Shown here piece after piece: positions 41,793 to 50,707 of a stretch of DNA of 64,000 nucleotides (position 1 is its first letter; each line of letters opens with the position of its first letter). This stretch comes from Bradyrhizobium liaoningense (GTDB taxonomy: Bacteria; Pseudomonadota; Alphaproteobacteria; Rhizobiales; Xanthobacteraceae): the NCBI RefSeq assembly GCF_018130955.1, contig NZ_JAFCJM010000002.1:1-64000 (forward strand), written 5' to 3'. A program made the translations under genes and the position numbers. Under the pieces are notes generated by a model, which was given only the letters and a program-made list of their open reading frames with translations, made no database searches and was not told where the DNA came from.

Positions 41793-42773
41793 ATGAGGCG
41801 ATTTACCCGCGCGTCGCCGGTCCTCACGGTTCTACTGTTCGTCTTTGCTTCGATAACAGCCACCCATGCCGCACAGAAGGTAGCTCGCATCGGAGTGCTG
41901 TGCGTTACTACGTGCACCACGGCCAGCATGAATGCGTTTTGGAAAGAGCTTGAGAAGCTCGGTTGGGTGGAAGGTGCCAACATCGTCATCGACCGCAAGG
42001 AAGCATTTGCACGCCTCGACCAACTATCGGCGTTGGCCTCGGAACTTGCGCAATCGAAGCCCGATCTTATTGTAGCTGTTGCTCCGCAGGCGGCGCGCGC
42101 CGCCGCGAATGCGACTTCGGAGATACCGATCGTGTTCGCGGCGGTAGCCGATCCCGTCGGCATGGGGCTTGCGTCGAACCTTGCTCATCCGGATCGAAAC
42201 ATAACGGGTGCCGCGTCATTCGCTCCGGGCGATTTCAACGGCAAGACATTCGGAATTGTTCGCGAGGTGTTGCCACAGGCGAAGCGGCTGGCGGCGTTCG
42301 TCAATTCAACGAATGAAACGCATCGGTTGCTGTTTATGAAGGACGCGCCGTCTGCAGCCGACAAGCTAGGCTTTCAGCTCGACATTTCCGATCTGCACAG
42401 TCCCGAGGAATTGCCCGGAGCGGTCGCTGTCGCCAAGGCCCGAGGTGCCGACGTATTGTACGTTGTGCCTGATGCCATCTTCACTGGTAACCGCATCCCC
42501 GATCTTGCTGCAATGGCAGGTTTGCCGTTGATGTCGATTGACCCTCGCTTTGCGCCATTGGGTGGTTTGATCTCCTACGGACCGGACTACCTAGCGGTTT
42601 CCCGGCTTGGAGCCCATTATGTCGATCGAATTTTGAAAGGTGCGAAACCGACCGACCTTCCCATCGAGCAATCCGACAAGTATACGCTCATTATCAATCT
42701 CAAGACCGCAAGATCGCTCGGCGTGGAAATCCCAGCGTCCCTTCTCGCGCGCGCGGACGAGGTGATCGAATAG
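41793..42773 (+). CDS. ABC transporter substrate-binding protein (ABC_sub_bind type), copy 3
   Basis: The product is 326 aa from ATG 41793, with AGGTGGG 8 nt upstream; an in-frame GTG at 41784 is possible. It carries a Sec-type signal (LTVLLFVFASITATHA) instead of the Tat signal of the other copies. Family features are GWVEGANIVID, VAVAPQAARAAANATSEIPIVFAAVADPVGMGLA, a DRNITGA loop, VDRILKGAKPTDLPIEQ and the end LLARADEVIE. It is an orphan periplasmic binding protein whose upstream side abuts the IS110 element. Confidence 0.9.
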   Translation: MRRFTRASPVLTVLLFVFASITATHAAQKVARIGVLCVTTCTTASMNAFWKELEKLGWVEGANIVIDRKEAFARLDQLSALASELAQSKPDLIVAVAPQAARAAANATSEIPIVFAAVADPVGMGLASNLAHPDRNITGAASFAPGDFNGKTFGIVREVLPQAKRLAAFVNSTNETHRLLFMKDAPSAADKLGFQLDISDLHSPEELPGAVAVAKARGADVLYVVPDAIFTGNRIPDLAAMAGLPLMSIDPRFAPLGGLISYGPDYLAVSRLGAHYVDRILKGAKPTDLPIEQSDKYTLIINLKTARSLGVEIPASLLARADEVIE

Positions 42774-42970
42774 GCTCTCCCTTGTTGCGGCGCATGAGTC
42801 CGAAAATGGCCCATCAGCGAAGTGGCGATATGCCTCAGGAGGTCCGCTTAGTAGGGCATGGCCGACTAGATTTGCTCATGCTGAGTTCTTCGCATTGTGA
42901 CCCATCTCAGACATCGCATTGCAAGCACCAAGGCCTCCATACTAGGCTAGATGGAGCGGTGGAGGTCGGG

Positions 42971-43360
42971 ATGAGGTGCCTGAATATATATGCCACTCCT
43001 GATGGAGAATCCCATTTTGGGGAGGTGGACATCGCGATGACGATGACTCCACTATTCCCCAACGAAGTGCCTGTTGAGCTTTCTACTTACTACCCAGCGT
43101 CACGCGTCCGTTTCGTTCACATCCCCGCCGGGGTGCGCGAAGCCGGTTTTCACACGCCACCGAGTAGACTCCTCGCCGTATGGCTGGATGGCCACGTGGA
43201 ATTCGAGACGAGCGACGGAGAGGTGAGACGCGTTACTGCAGGAAAGGTGGTCCTCGTCGAGGATACGCACGGGAAGGGACATATCTCGCGCCATCCACCA
43301 GAAGGGCAGAACCTTATTTTGGTTATGCTGCCAAACGGACTTGACTTGCCATCTAACTAG
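42971..43360 (+). CDS. Small cupin-domain protein (129 aa)
   Basis: ATG 42971 has GGAGG 5 nt upstream; the frame is open to 42782 through the repeat flank. It is a single-domain beta-barrel-like sequence (VRFVHIPAGVREAGFHTPPSRLLAVWLDGHVEFETSDGEVRRVTAGKVVLVEDTHGKGHISRH, whose parts fit the two cupin motifs with the metal-site His in the GKGHISRH end). Its function is unknown. It is monocistronic within the inserted chromosomal-type block. Confidence 0.75.
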   Translation: MRCLNIYATPDGESHFGEVDIAMTMTPLFPNEVPVELSTYYPASRVRFVHIPAGVREAGFHTPPSRLLAVWLDGHVEFETSDGEVRRVTAGKVVLVEDTHGKGHISRHPPEGQNLILVMLPNGLDLPSN

Positions 43361-43539
43361 TCAGCTTGTGGACCCGAAGCCGGCATGGTCGCTTGTGCAA
43401 CCGTGAGACCGTGGCTGACGCCGTGAAAATACGGGAACTGCCGTAGCTAAGCCTGGTCGTAAAGGCTATTATCTTGTGCGACTTCCAAGCAGTGGGACGA
43501 CGGCTATTCCCTGCCACCGGCACCCACGAGGACGGCGCT

Positions 43540-44493
43540 GTGGAACAGGTGTCTCAGTGCATATCGATCCGGCCTTTGGACGAAGGCGACTTGCCCGAAG
43601 CAGGTGCAATCTTGCGTCTTGCGTTCGCGACACAGTTCGGGATGCCGCCGGATACATTTTGGATGGATCGCGACTTCGTCACTGGTCGTTGGGTGACAGA
43701 CCCCTCGCTGGCTTTTGGCGCGTGGATTGAAGACCGGCTCGTTGGATCCAGCCTGGGTACTAGTTGGGGAAGCTTGGGAGTATTCGGACCAATCTCAACA
43801 CACCCGGACACGTGGAATCGCGGGATCGCGAGGCTCCTTATTCCTCCAGTGCTCGAGCGGTTGAATGCATTGGGAGCTCGGCACCTCGCCTTCTTCACAA
43901 TTGCCGAAAGCACGAAACACATTGCCTTGTATCAGAGATTTGGCTTCTGGCCGCGTTTCCTGACCGCGATCATGACCCGCCCAGTCGATCCCAATGAGAC
44001 AGTGGGAGAATCGGTTCGCTACTCGGCCATTGCCGACGCAGATCAAGTAAATTGGCTTAACGCGTGCCGAGTTCTAACAACTGAGGTACGCGACGGATTG
44101 GATCTCACAACAGAAATATGCTCCGCTCACACTCATGGACACGGCGACAGCGTCTTTCTTACGGATGGTTCACGGGTGGAGGCAGTGGCTCTCTGCGAAT
44201 ACGGCCCCAAGAGCCCCGCAGGAGCCGGTTCGTGCCTAATTAGGTTCGCAGCGGCACACCCTGGCTCGGATACTGAAAGGCCTTTTGATCGATTGCTCAC
44301 TGCCTGCGAAACGCTGGCAGCAGACCAAGGGCTTAAACAAATCGTGGCATGTGTAAATGCCAGTCGCCCCAAGGCTTATCGACATCTTCTGGCCTTGGGC
44401 TTTCGCGCCCAGCGTAATGGCGTGACCATGCATCGCCCGAATGAAGACGCGTATAATCAGACAGCCGCTTTTGTTCTCGATGATTTACGATAG
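43540..44493 (+). CDS. GNAT N-acetyltransferase with two acetyltransferase-like halves
   Basis: The product is 317 aa from GTG 43540, with GAGG 8 nt upstream; the frame is open to 43474. The N-terminal half is a GNAT fold (ISIRPLDEGDLPEAGAILRLAF, a WNRGIARLL acetyl-CoA loop variant, then AFFTIAESTKHIALYQRFGFW). The second half repeats the pattern in weaker form and ends with the GNAT-like NASRPKAYRHLLALGFRAQRNGV. The target is unknown. Confidence 0.85.
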   Translation: MEQVSQCISIRPLDEGDLPEAGAILRLAFATQFGMPPDTFWMDRDFVTGRWVTDPSLAFGAWIEDRLVGSSLGTSWGSLGVFGPISTHPDTWNRGIARLLIPPVLERLNALGARHLAFFTIAESTKHIALYQRFGFWPRFLTAIMTRPVDPNETVGESVRYSAIADADQVNWLNACRVLTTEVRDGLDLTTEICSAHTHGHGDSVFLTDGSRVEAVALCEYGPKSPAGAGSCLIRFAAAHPGSDTERPFDRLLTACETLAADQGLKQIVACVNASRPKAYRHLLALGFRAQRNGVTMHRPNEDAYNQTAAFVLDDLR

Positions 44494-44529
44494 CAAGCAC
44501 ATCTTTTCTCGTCCGGCGGGAAGGCAAAT

Positions 44530-44651
44530 CTGAAGGTCAGGGCGCGCTTGTTGGGACGACCGTTCAGGAATATGGCGCTCACGATGTCGTGCCCGGCGTT
44601 GGCGGCGAGCCGCGCGGCTATCTTGAATTCACGGAGCTATTGTACGATTGA
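44530..44651 (+). pseudogene. Fragment of an unidentified protein (C-terminal end)
   Basis: One frame ending at TGA 44649-44651 reads like a genuine protein end: GQGALVGTTVQEYGAHDVVP, then GVGGEPRGYLEFTELLYD. It has no start and merges with non-coding sequence upstream, so it looks like the remnant of a gene cut by rearrangement. I cannot name the family. The remaining 44494-44897 interval holds nothing else that I recognise. Confidence 0.4.
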
Positions 44652-44897
44652 TCGCACAGGTTGCCTATCCAGGCTGATGTCGGCTGTTGGCCCTTCGCGA
44701 CATATTGCACCGCCGCGCGATCTCGGTCGCTAACAAAGCATAGCGGAAGTTGACGGGCAGCCGTCCATTGCAAAAGACGACGCTCTTGACCCATCTGAGA
44801 CACTGGCCGACAAATTTGCTGTGATGCACAACCGGCGTCGCCCCCTGAATGTGATAGCCTCAACTCGCCTGGAGTCTGTGCAGGAAGGGAAGTCTCC

Positions 44898-45881
44898 ATG
44901 AGGCGGCGGAAATTTGTCGCACTTCTCGGCGGCGGGGTGGCCGCATGGTCGTTCGCGGCGCGCGCGCAGCATGGGGAAAAGATTCCGCGAGTGGGCTTCA
45001 TGGGCAACTCCACGGCTGCTCTGGAGGCCAATCTCATCGGACCGTTCCGCGAAGGCCTGCGCGAGCACGGCTACGAGGAGGGCCGCAACGTCGACATCGT
45101 GTTTCGCTGGGCGGAAGGAAGATACGAGCGGTTTCCTGCCCTCATTGCCGAACTCATCGCCGCCAACGTGGATGTAATCGTGACCGCCGGCACACCCGCC
45201 ACGCTCGCGGTCAAGAAGGCGACGTCGACGGTGCCTGTGGTCATGGCCGCGGTCGGCGATCCGGTCGGCACCGGCATCGTGCCGAACCTCGCGCGGCCCG
45301 GCGGCAACATCACTGGGCTGAGCGCGATCGCACCGGACCTTGAAGGCAAACGGCTGGAGCTGCTGCGGGAGATCGTGCCCCACCTCGCCCACGTCGCTTT
45401 TTTCCTCAATCCCGCGAATGAATTTCATACGGCGTCGATGCGCCAGGCGCTCGCCGCGGCACAGGCTCTGAATATCAAGCTGCAGCCATGTGAGGTGCGC
45501 AAATCGGAAGACCTCGACGCCGTGTTTGCCTCGATCGTCAAGGAGAAGCCGGACGGCCTTCTCATCCTCGCCGACCGGATATTCCTGCATAACCGCCAAC
45601 GCATGATGGGTTTCGCCACCGAACATCGCCTACCCAGTGTGAACGCCTATCGCGAACTGGTCGAGGCCGGCGGCTTGACGTCGTACGGGCCGAGCTACGA
45701 GGAGATGCACAGGCGCGCCGCCGATTACGTGGATCGGATCCTCAAGGGAGCGCGACCCGGCGATCTGCCGATCGAACAGCCGACCAGGTTCACGCTCATC
45801 GTCAACCTCAAGGCCGCACGGGCCCTCGGCCTCGAGGTGCCGCCGATGCTCGTCGCCCGCGCCGACGAGGTGATCGAATGA
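44898..45881 (+). CDS. ABC transporter substrate-binding protein (ABC_sub_bind type), copy 4
   Basis: The product is 327 aa from ATG 44898, with GGAAGG 7 nt upstream. It has a Tat-type signal RRRKFVALLGGGVAAWSFAARAQ. Family features are EGRNVDIVFRWAEGRYERFPALIAELIAANVDVIVTAGTPATLAVKKATSTVPVVMAAVGDPVGTGIV, ARPGGNITGLSAI, VDRILKGARPGDLPIEQPT and the end LVARADEVIE. It is an orphan binding protein. The beginning of its 3' flank (CTGCATGAGTCCGGAATTGG) matches those of copies 2 and 3. Confidence 0.92.
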   Translation: MRRRKFVALLGGGVAAWSFAARAQHGEKIPRVGFMGNSTAALEANLIGPFREGLREHGYEEGRNVDIVFRWAEGRYERFPALIAELIAANVDVIVTAGTPATLAVKKATSTVPVVMAAVGDPVGTGIVPNLARPGGNITGLSAIAPDLEGKRLELLREIVPHLAHVAFFLNPANEFHTASMRQALAAAQALNIKLQPCEVRKSEDLDAVFASIVKEKPDGLLILADRIFLHNRQRMMGFATEHRLPSVNAYRELVEAGGLTSYGPSYEEMHRRAADYVDRILKGARPGDLPIEQPTRFTLIVNLKAARALGLEVPPMLVARADEVIE

Positions 45882-46128
45882 TCATGCAATTTACTGCACT
45901 GCATGAGTCCGGAATTGGCCCTTCGCGACATATTGCGCTGCCGCACGAACTTGACCGCTATGGGGGCAAAGCGGACGTTGCCTTTGTCGCATCACGCCGC
46001 TCGGTTTATGGGTACACGGCCTTGTCTTCGAAGTCGGGCGCGCTCGGTTCTTCAAGGCGCCGCCACCGTCTCCGCCGCCGCCAATTGCCTGTTCTCCTTC
46101 TCTCGTGTTTGCCTGTTTGGAATTGATG

Positions 46129-46164
46129 GGACCGGGGGCGCCCCCAACACAAACGCCCCGGTCC
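46129..46164. terminator. GC-rich hairpin; rest of 45882-46527 has no gene
   Basis: GGACCGGGGGCG (46129-46140) pairs with CGCCCCGGTCC (46154-46164) apart from one bulged G. It probably terminates transcription from the left. The interval 45882-46527 also holds the end of the ABC_sub_bind flank, a GTATGC-N3-GTATAC site at 46380 and TTGACG at 46434, but no supported gene. Confidence 0.45.
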
Positions 46165-46379
46165 TTCTCACGCGGCAGGCTGCCCACTGTCGCCGCCGAT
46201 TGTCATGGCTCTTTCGACGTCCCCTTAACGCAAACGAACTTCGCCGCAACTGTGAGGGACCTCGCGGATTGTATGAAGATGACAAGACGACTGCCAACAC
46301 GGAGCGGACTGACAACGCGCTTCGGGGAAAACTGACACTCCTGGAAAATCGATAGCCGCGTCAACGACGTGCGTTCAAC

Positions 46380-46394
46380 GTATGCGCGGTATAC
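46380..46394. promoter_or_regulatory. GTATGC-N3-GTATAC motif (element operator, site 2)
   Basis: GTATGCGCGGTATAC lies 134 bp upstream of the operon starting at 46528. TTGACG at 46434 could be a -35 element just downstream of it. See site 3 at 58879, which differs only in the spacer. Confidence 0.5.
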
Positions 46395-46527
46395 ACCTAA
46401 AAGTAGAATGAATCACAAAAACATCCTTGACGTAATTGCTGGTTTTCCGTAGTTCGTCTAGTCAGGCGACCGTCACTCAGATGACTTTGTCAGATATCGG
46501 TCGTGCGGGTAGTGAGGCAGTCAGGTC

Positions 46528-47343
46528 TTGGCAGTGAGGCGGGGCAAAAAAGCACGGTTCGGGGATGCACGGCGCCAAGCGCTCGCTGCGGCCTTGCTCA
46601 ATCGTGGTGGCGCGACCGTTGAGGAGGTCGCGGTTCTCTTCAGCGTGTCCACGCGCACGGCCTATCGCGTGGCGAAGGAAGTCAACGCCGCACCATACGC
46701 CGCTGCCGATCGCGACATATCTGCTCTATTCGGCATGACGCCCGTTTCCGAACAGGGCACAGGCCTTCGCGAGCGCATCGCAGAGCTACGCGGCCGCAAG
46801 GGGCCGTCGGTGGAAGCCGTAATAGAGGCAGAGCGCGTCACCGTCACCCGCCGCGCCAAAGACGCACTGGACGCCGCGCATAGCCGGCTGGCGGACAGTT
46901 GGCGCAAGCTGCACGAAGATCAGGACGCGGGCCGGCGCGACCTGGCGGAATGTAGGGCAGCCGACGCCGCAGCGGTCGCAGCCGAGCGCAAGGCCGTTGC
47001 TGACGAACTGGCGGCCGGTCGTGGGGCGGTCGCCGCGGAGCGCCGCGAGATCGCAGCACAGCAGGCCTTCCTCGCCGACCTTATGAATCGGGTGCGCGTC
47101 CGCGTTGCGAAGACCGATGGGCCGTGGCTGCCCGCGTCGTTCTCCATGGCGGGGCACTCGATGCGCTATTCCGCACTCGTGACCTTCGGAGCGAGATCCG
47201 CACCCCAGCCGGCACCGGCCGCGCTGCCAGTGACGGTTCCGTGGGAGACAGCGGCAGAGCCCGGAACGGGACCGCCGGTCGATGCGTCGCCACCGCCGGA
47301 GCCACTGCCGGCCCTACTCCCCGATTTCGAATTCAACTTCTGA
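46528..47343 (+). CDS. Helix-turn-helix plus coiled-coil protein (271 aa)
   Basis: The start is TTG 46528 or GTG 46534 (the latter 7 nt after a CAGGTC stretch). An N-terminal HTH (ATVEEVAVLFSVSTRTAYRVAKE, about residues 29-51) resembles small-terminase or helix-turn-helix regulators. A long Ala/Arg/Glu coiled coil follows (about 90-190), and then a Pro-rich tail ending in FEFNF. The HTH-plus-coiled-coil layout would suit a DNA-packaging recognition subunit or a repressor; neither is demonstrated. It heads a compact plus-strand operon running to 50.1 kb or beyond. Confidence 0.65.
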   Translation: MAVRRGKKARFGDARRQALAAALLNRGGATVEEVAVLFSVSTRTAYRVAKEVNAAPYAAADRDISALFGMTPVSEQGTGLRERIAELRGRKGPSVEAVIEAERVTVTRRAKDALDAAHSRLADSWRKLHEDQDAGRRDLAECRAADAAAVAAERKAVADELAAGRGAVAAERREIAAQQAFLADLMNRVRVRVAKTDGPWLPASFSMAGHSMRYSALVTFGARSAPQPAPAALPVTVPWETAAEPGTGPPVDASPPPEPLPALLPDFEFNF

Positions 47344-47356
47344 AGGACAGGACCAT

Positions 47357-48043
47357 ATGACCACCAACGCCAACAGCGCCATGGCACAGTACCGCCAACA
47401 GCAAATGCAAGCACTGAACACGCAACTCGACACCGCCGTGACGTATGGCGACACCGCGGAGGCGCGGAAGATCAGCGGCCAAATCGCCCAACTCGCGGGT
47501 ACACCACTGCCGAAGTTTGCCGCCGCCGACGTACGCGCTGCGATTCTCAAGATCGCCCCCGAAGCCGCCACCAGCTTGAGGCTGATCACAGCACTGAACG
47601 CGGTCAGCCAGTCGGTTGCCAACAACCCGGACTTGATCAACGCACACGACACCGCCGAAAGCCTCGCGCTTGAGATGCTGGAGTCCGCCGGCTGGGAAGG
47701 CGCCGACGATGACGCGGGCGACGATGCCGACGCGGGTTCGAACCCGAACGACGACAATGGGTCCCAGCGGCGGTCCCGCAAACCCGCACGCCAGCACCGC
47801 GAGGAACCGCAACTTGGCGCCGGCCGTCCGACCGGTGGCAAGCGCCACAGCAACGCGTACGCGGACCTGCCGTCCGCATCGCGGGCCACGTTCGAACGGC
47901 TTGAGCGCGGTCCGATGCAAGGCGTGGCCAAGGCTGCGGCTGCCGGCGACAAACAGGCCAAAGCCTACATGGAGAAGGCCAAGACCGACTTCGCGACAAC
48001 CGAACACGCGCGCTTGCGCCAACTGCGTCAGATTCGCCGGTAA
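47357..48043 (+). CDS. Element protein of unknown function with acidic linker (228 aa)
   Basis: ATG 47357 has AAGGACAGGA upstream, 13 nt after the previous gene. The N-terminal 115 residues are helical (MAQYRQQQMQALNTQLDTAV, then ADVRAAILKIAPEAATSLRL). An Asp/Asn/Gly-rich linker (ADDDAGDDADAGSNPNDD) follows, and then a basic C-terminal region (KPARQHREEPQ, RLRQLRQIRR). A structural or scaffold role is possible but not shown. Confidence 0.65.
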   Translation: MTTNANSAMAQYRQQQMQALNTQLDTAVTYGDTAEARKISGQIAQLAGTPLPKFAAADVRAAILKIAPEAATSLRLITALNAVSQSVANNPDLINAHDTAESLALEMLESAGWEGADDDAGDDADAGSNPNDDNGSQRRSRKPARQHREEPQLGAGRPTGGKRHSNAYADLPSASRATFERLERGPMQGVAKAAAAGDKQAKAYMEKAKTDFATTEHARLRQLRQIRR

Positions 48044-48086
48044 GCGGGGCCACACTCAGCAAAACCCGAAATCGAAAGGAAATCAC

Positions 48087-48659
48087 ATGACGACGCAGCA
48101 ACTCAAAGACCCTTTTTCGGGCTTGGCTCCGAACCTCATTCCGACCCCGCCCGCGAGCATGCCGGAGCCTCCGGGCGTTGGCGACGCAATGCAGGCGCTA
48201 TCGCCGTTCTCGAAAGTGCAGGATATCGACAGCATCATTTCCGGCCTGACGTTGAACCGTGAACTGAAGCTGTTCATTCCGCAGGACATCAAAGAGCGGT
48301 TCAGTCAATACGAGTTCAGGGTCATCAACGACACTCCGACCGAAATTGCCCACGCCAAGCGTCAGTACTTCGAAGTTGTGGACGACCCGGAGGCGGTCGC
48401 GCTGTTCTCCGGCCTTGTGTCCGGCAGCACGAAGGACGGCCGCATTACGAAGCCGGTTCTCGTGGCCCGTGACAAGCGCGTCGGTAAGAAGCTGGCCAAC
48501 CTTAAGCGGCAGGCTTTGCAGCAACAGTACGCCGCGATGGATCCGAAGAACCGCAGTTTCAACAGCGCGCATGCCGAAACGCAATCGGTCGTAAACGCAG
48601 GCGTGACTTCGGGAAAATTTAGCGGCGACTTCTGGCGGATAAAGCTCGCGCCGGAATAG
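48087..48659 (+). CDS. Element protein of unknown function (190 aa)
   Basis: ATG 48087 has AAAGGA 7 nt upstream. A Pro-rich N-terminus (LIPTPPASMPEPPGVGDAM) is followed by a mixed alpha/beta domain (FIPQDIKERFSQYEFRVINDTPTEIAHAKRQYFEVVDD, VLVARDKRVGKKLANLKRQALQ) and the end FWRIKLAPE. It has the look of a phage structural or accessory protein but no family is recognised. Confidence 0.65.
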   Translation: MTTQQLKDPFSGLAPNLIPTPPASMPEPPGVGDAMQALSPFSKVQDIDSIISGLTLNRELKLFIPQDIKERFSQYEFRVINDTPTEIAHAKRQYFEVVDDPEAVALFSGLVSGSTKDGRITKPVLVARDKRVGKKLANLKRQALQQQYAAMDPKNRSFNSAHAETQSVVNAGVTSGKFSGDFWRIKLAPE

Positions 48660-48732
48660 GCACCAGCGCGAACGCGGTACCGCGCATCGGAGGAGCGACT
48701 TTGCGCGGTACCGTACACTGAAGGGGGACGAC

Positions 48733-49011
48733 ATGAGCGACATCGATCTACGCGGCAAGAGCCTGACCGAATTGCTCGCGCCGGGCATTTGGTGCGACGG
48801 CTTCACGACGGCGGAGCTATGCGAGCTGACAGGGTCCAGCATGCGCGCGATGACGGATCAAATTCGCCAGCACGCTTGCGACGGCACGGTTTACGTGGAG
48901 GTGCCTTCGGGCCGCGTCTTGAAGCGCGGAGCAGGCGCCGGCATCGTTGCGACCGCTGGCGAGCGCTCCGGCCCCATGGTCGACGCGCTGGACCTTGCGA
49001 GGCTGCGGTAG
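48733..49011 (+). CDS. Element protein of unknown function (92 aa)
   Basis: ATG 48733 has GGGGG 7 nt upstream. The product contains FTTAELCELTGSSMRAMTDQIRQH, a likely helix-turn-helix, then a beta-rich end. It may be a small transcriptional regulator. It is followed after 4 bp by the frameshifted acetyltransferase. Confidence 0.6.
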   Translation: MSDIDLRGKSLTELLAPGIWCDGFTTAELCELTGSSMRAMTDQIRQHACDGTVYVEVPSGRVLKRGAGAGIVATAGERSGPMVDALDLARLR

Positions 49012-49015
49012 TGCC

Positions 49016-49596
49016 ATGGCTTCGCTGTTCGATTTGCGCACCGAGCGCCTTTTCATACGCCGCCTCATGCCAAGCGACGCTCCGCAGTTGTTCGCGAGCT
49101 ACGCGGGTGACCCCTACATTACGCGGTACCTCTCATTCAAGCGGCACGAGACGCAAGAGCAGACTGCCGCGTATATCGACGAAATGAGTGCTTTGAGCGC
49201 GGGCAATAACCACGTGTTTGCGGTGTGCCCGGTTGGCGAGCCGTGGCGCCCTGTCGGCGTTCTCGGCATCGGCGTTCACGGTGGCGACACGCACAACAGC
49301 GTCAGCGTCGGCTTCGGCATGTGAAGGACCGGCAGGCGAAAGCGGGAGCTAAGGGATTGCTGCGGGCCTTGCGCGACTACCTGTTCTCACTGCCTACCGT
49401 GCATCGCGTGTGGGGTCACACTGACACCGCCAACGTCGGCGTGCTGAAGCTCAATCAAAACCTAGGTTTCAAGGTCGAGGGCGTTTTGAGATCGTACGAG
49501 ACGCACCCGAACGTGAGCGACGGACCGAGGGATTGCTACATCTACGCGATGACGCGCGCAGACTGGCTAGAACTGAAGCAAAGAGGCGAGAAGTAG
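49016..49596 (+). pseudogene. RimJ/RimL-type GNAT acetyltransferase, frameshifted
   Basis: The first half reads from ATG 49016: TERLFIRRLMPSDAPQLFASYAGDPYITRYLSFKRHETQE..., then VGVLGIGVHG and the stop after VGFGM at 49322-49324. The second half continues in the -1 frame from 49321 (DRQAKAGAKGLLRALRDYLF, HRVWGHTDTANVGVLKLNQNLGFKVEGVLRSY) to TAG 49594. Together they make a complete 193-codon RimL-like enzyme. Loss of one base near GTGAAGG would explain it. A programmed shift is less likely because no slippery run is present. Confidence 0.75.
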
Positions 49597-49600
49597 CACC

Positions 49601-49876
49601 ATGAACCTGACCTACAGCGACAAAAAGGCGTTCGGCGAGATCGCAAACGTGATGCGCGAGCGCGGCGGTGAACGCAGCTACTTCCTGCCGTCGATGCTAA
49701 TCAGCGCCAATAGCCTCTTGCGCTACCAATTCCCCGGCGGTCTGAAGGAATTCGACGCATGGCTCATCGAGCAATGCGGCGCCGGCACCGTTGAGCGGAC
49801 GATGAACCTTGCGACCGGACGTGCGGTCTACTCGCTCAACCGGTCGCCGATTAACGCGCTGCAGCTGGCGCCGTGA
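49601..49876 (+). CDS. Element protein of unknown function (91 aa)
   Basis: ATG 49601 lies 4 nt after the acetyltransferase stop, with GAGG upstream. The product is alpha/beta with one Cys (WLIEQCGAGTVERTM). No family is recognised. Its stop overlaps the next start (GTGA). Confidence 0.6.
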   Translation: MNLTYSDKKAFGEIANVMRERGGERSYFLPSMLISANSLLRYQFPGGLKEFDAWLIEQCGAGTVERTMNLATGRAVYSLNRSPINALQLAP

Positions 49877-50094
49877 GTTGGAAGCGCAAGCCGAACCGGT
49901 TGGCCACCACTATCCCCGCTCGCGTGTCGGACGCGCTGCTGGCCCGGCTCGATTGGCTCGTGATCCACGACGGCGAAGTCGTGTCGCGCTCGCAGGCGGC
50001 TCGCGACGGTCTTCGTGGCTATGTCGAATGGCGCGAGGATACTTGCCGGCGGAACGGCCTCGCACCACCGACGCCGCGGGATTTAGAGGACTGA
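49873..50094 (+). CDS. Ribbon-helix-helix-like small protein (73 aa)
   Basis: GTG 49873 overlaps the upstream stop as GTGA, indicating coupling. The sequence ATTIPARVSDALLARLDWLVIHDGEVVSRSQAARDGLRGYVEW fits a short beta strand followed by two helices, as in ribbon-helix-helix DNA-binding proteins. It may regulate the operon or act as an antitoxin-like factor. Confidence 0.6.
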   Translation: MSWKRKPNRLATTIPARVSDALLARLDWLVIHDGEVVSRSQAARDGLRGYVEWREDTCRRNGLAPPTPRDLED

Positions 50095-50098
50095 GACA

Positions 50099-50707
50099 AT
50101 GCGCTACTCGATAACGACTGTTGACGGTACCACGCACACCGACACGCTGCCGGCGGACTTGTCGCGCGTGCTGACCGTCGTCGACACGGTCAACGAAACA
50201 CGTGTTGCGCTTTGGCCGCCCGTTCCGGAGGTGCACGAGAAACCCGCCGCTGCGCCGGTCGTCACGGAAGCCGACATCGCCGCCGCGATGAAGCGGCTGA
50301 AGCTTTTTGTCAAAGAGACCCGCACAGGGAAGTTTAGCGTGTACGTCGGCATTCAGCCTCGCGGTAGCTTCGATACGCGCGACGCCGCGGAGGCATTGGT
50401 GCGGCGGTACGCGCTCAGTGCGTTGCGCACGGAGACCCGCAGCATGAAGACACTAAGCAGAATTGCGCAGCTTGACCAACGGACTGCCCTCCCGGACCAA
50501 TGTCTGCACTCGGCGGAAGCGGACGTGCGACCCCCAAGGAGGAAGTCCGGGTTTGTCCCAAAGCCGTCATCTGACGTGGTCAAGAATTGTCGGACCAGAC
50601 GACGCTTAGGATCTTGGCTCACGCTTTTTTCAGATAACGCTCCGCTAGATCTCTCGCCGTTAGGAAGTGATCATCCAAATGTAAGCCCATCTTCTCAACA
50701 AACTTAA
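50099..50707 (+). CDS. Element protein, probably truncated or fused at its 3' end
   Basis: From ATG 50099 the first ~115 residues look genuine (SRVLTVVDTVNETRVALWPP, then AMKRLKLFVKETRTGKFSVYVGIQPRGSFDTRDAAEALVRRYAL). After about 50450 the frame becomes low quality (Ser/Arg/Pro rich) and coincides with the flank-type sequence GCGGACGTGCGACCCCC seen near inserted chromosomal DNA. The natural end of the gene was probably replaced by the insertion at about 50.45 kb. Confidence 0.5.
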   Translation: MRYSITTVDGTTHTDTLPADLSRVLTVVDTVNETRVALWPPVPEVHEKPAAAPVVTEADIAAAMKRLKLFVKETRTGKFSVYVGIQPRGSFDTRDAAEALVRRYALSALRTETRSMKTLSRIAQLDQRTALPDQCLHSAEADVRPPRRKSGFVPKPSSDVVKNCRTRRRLGSWLTLFSDNAPLDLSPLGSDHPNVSPSSQQT

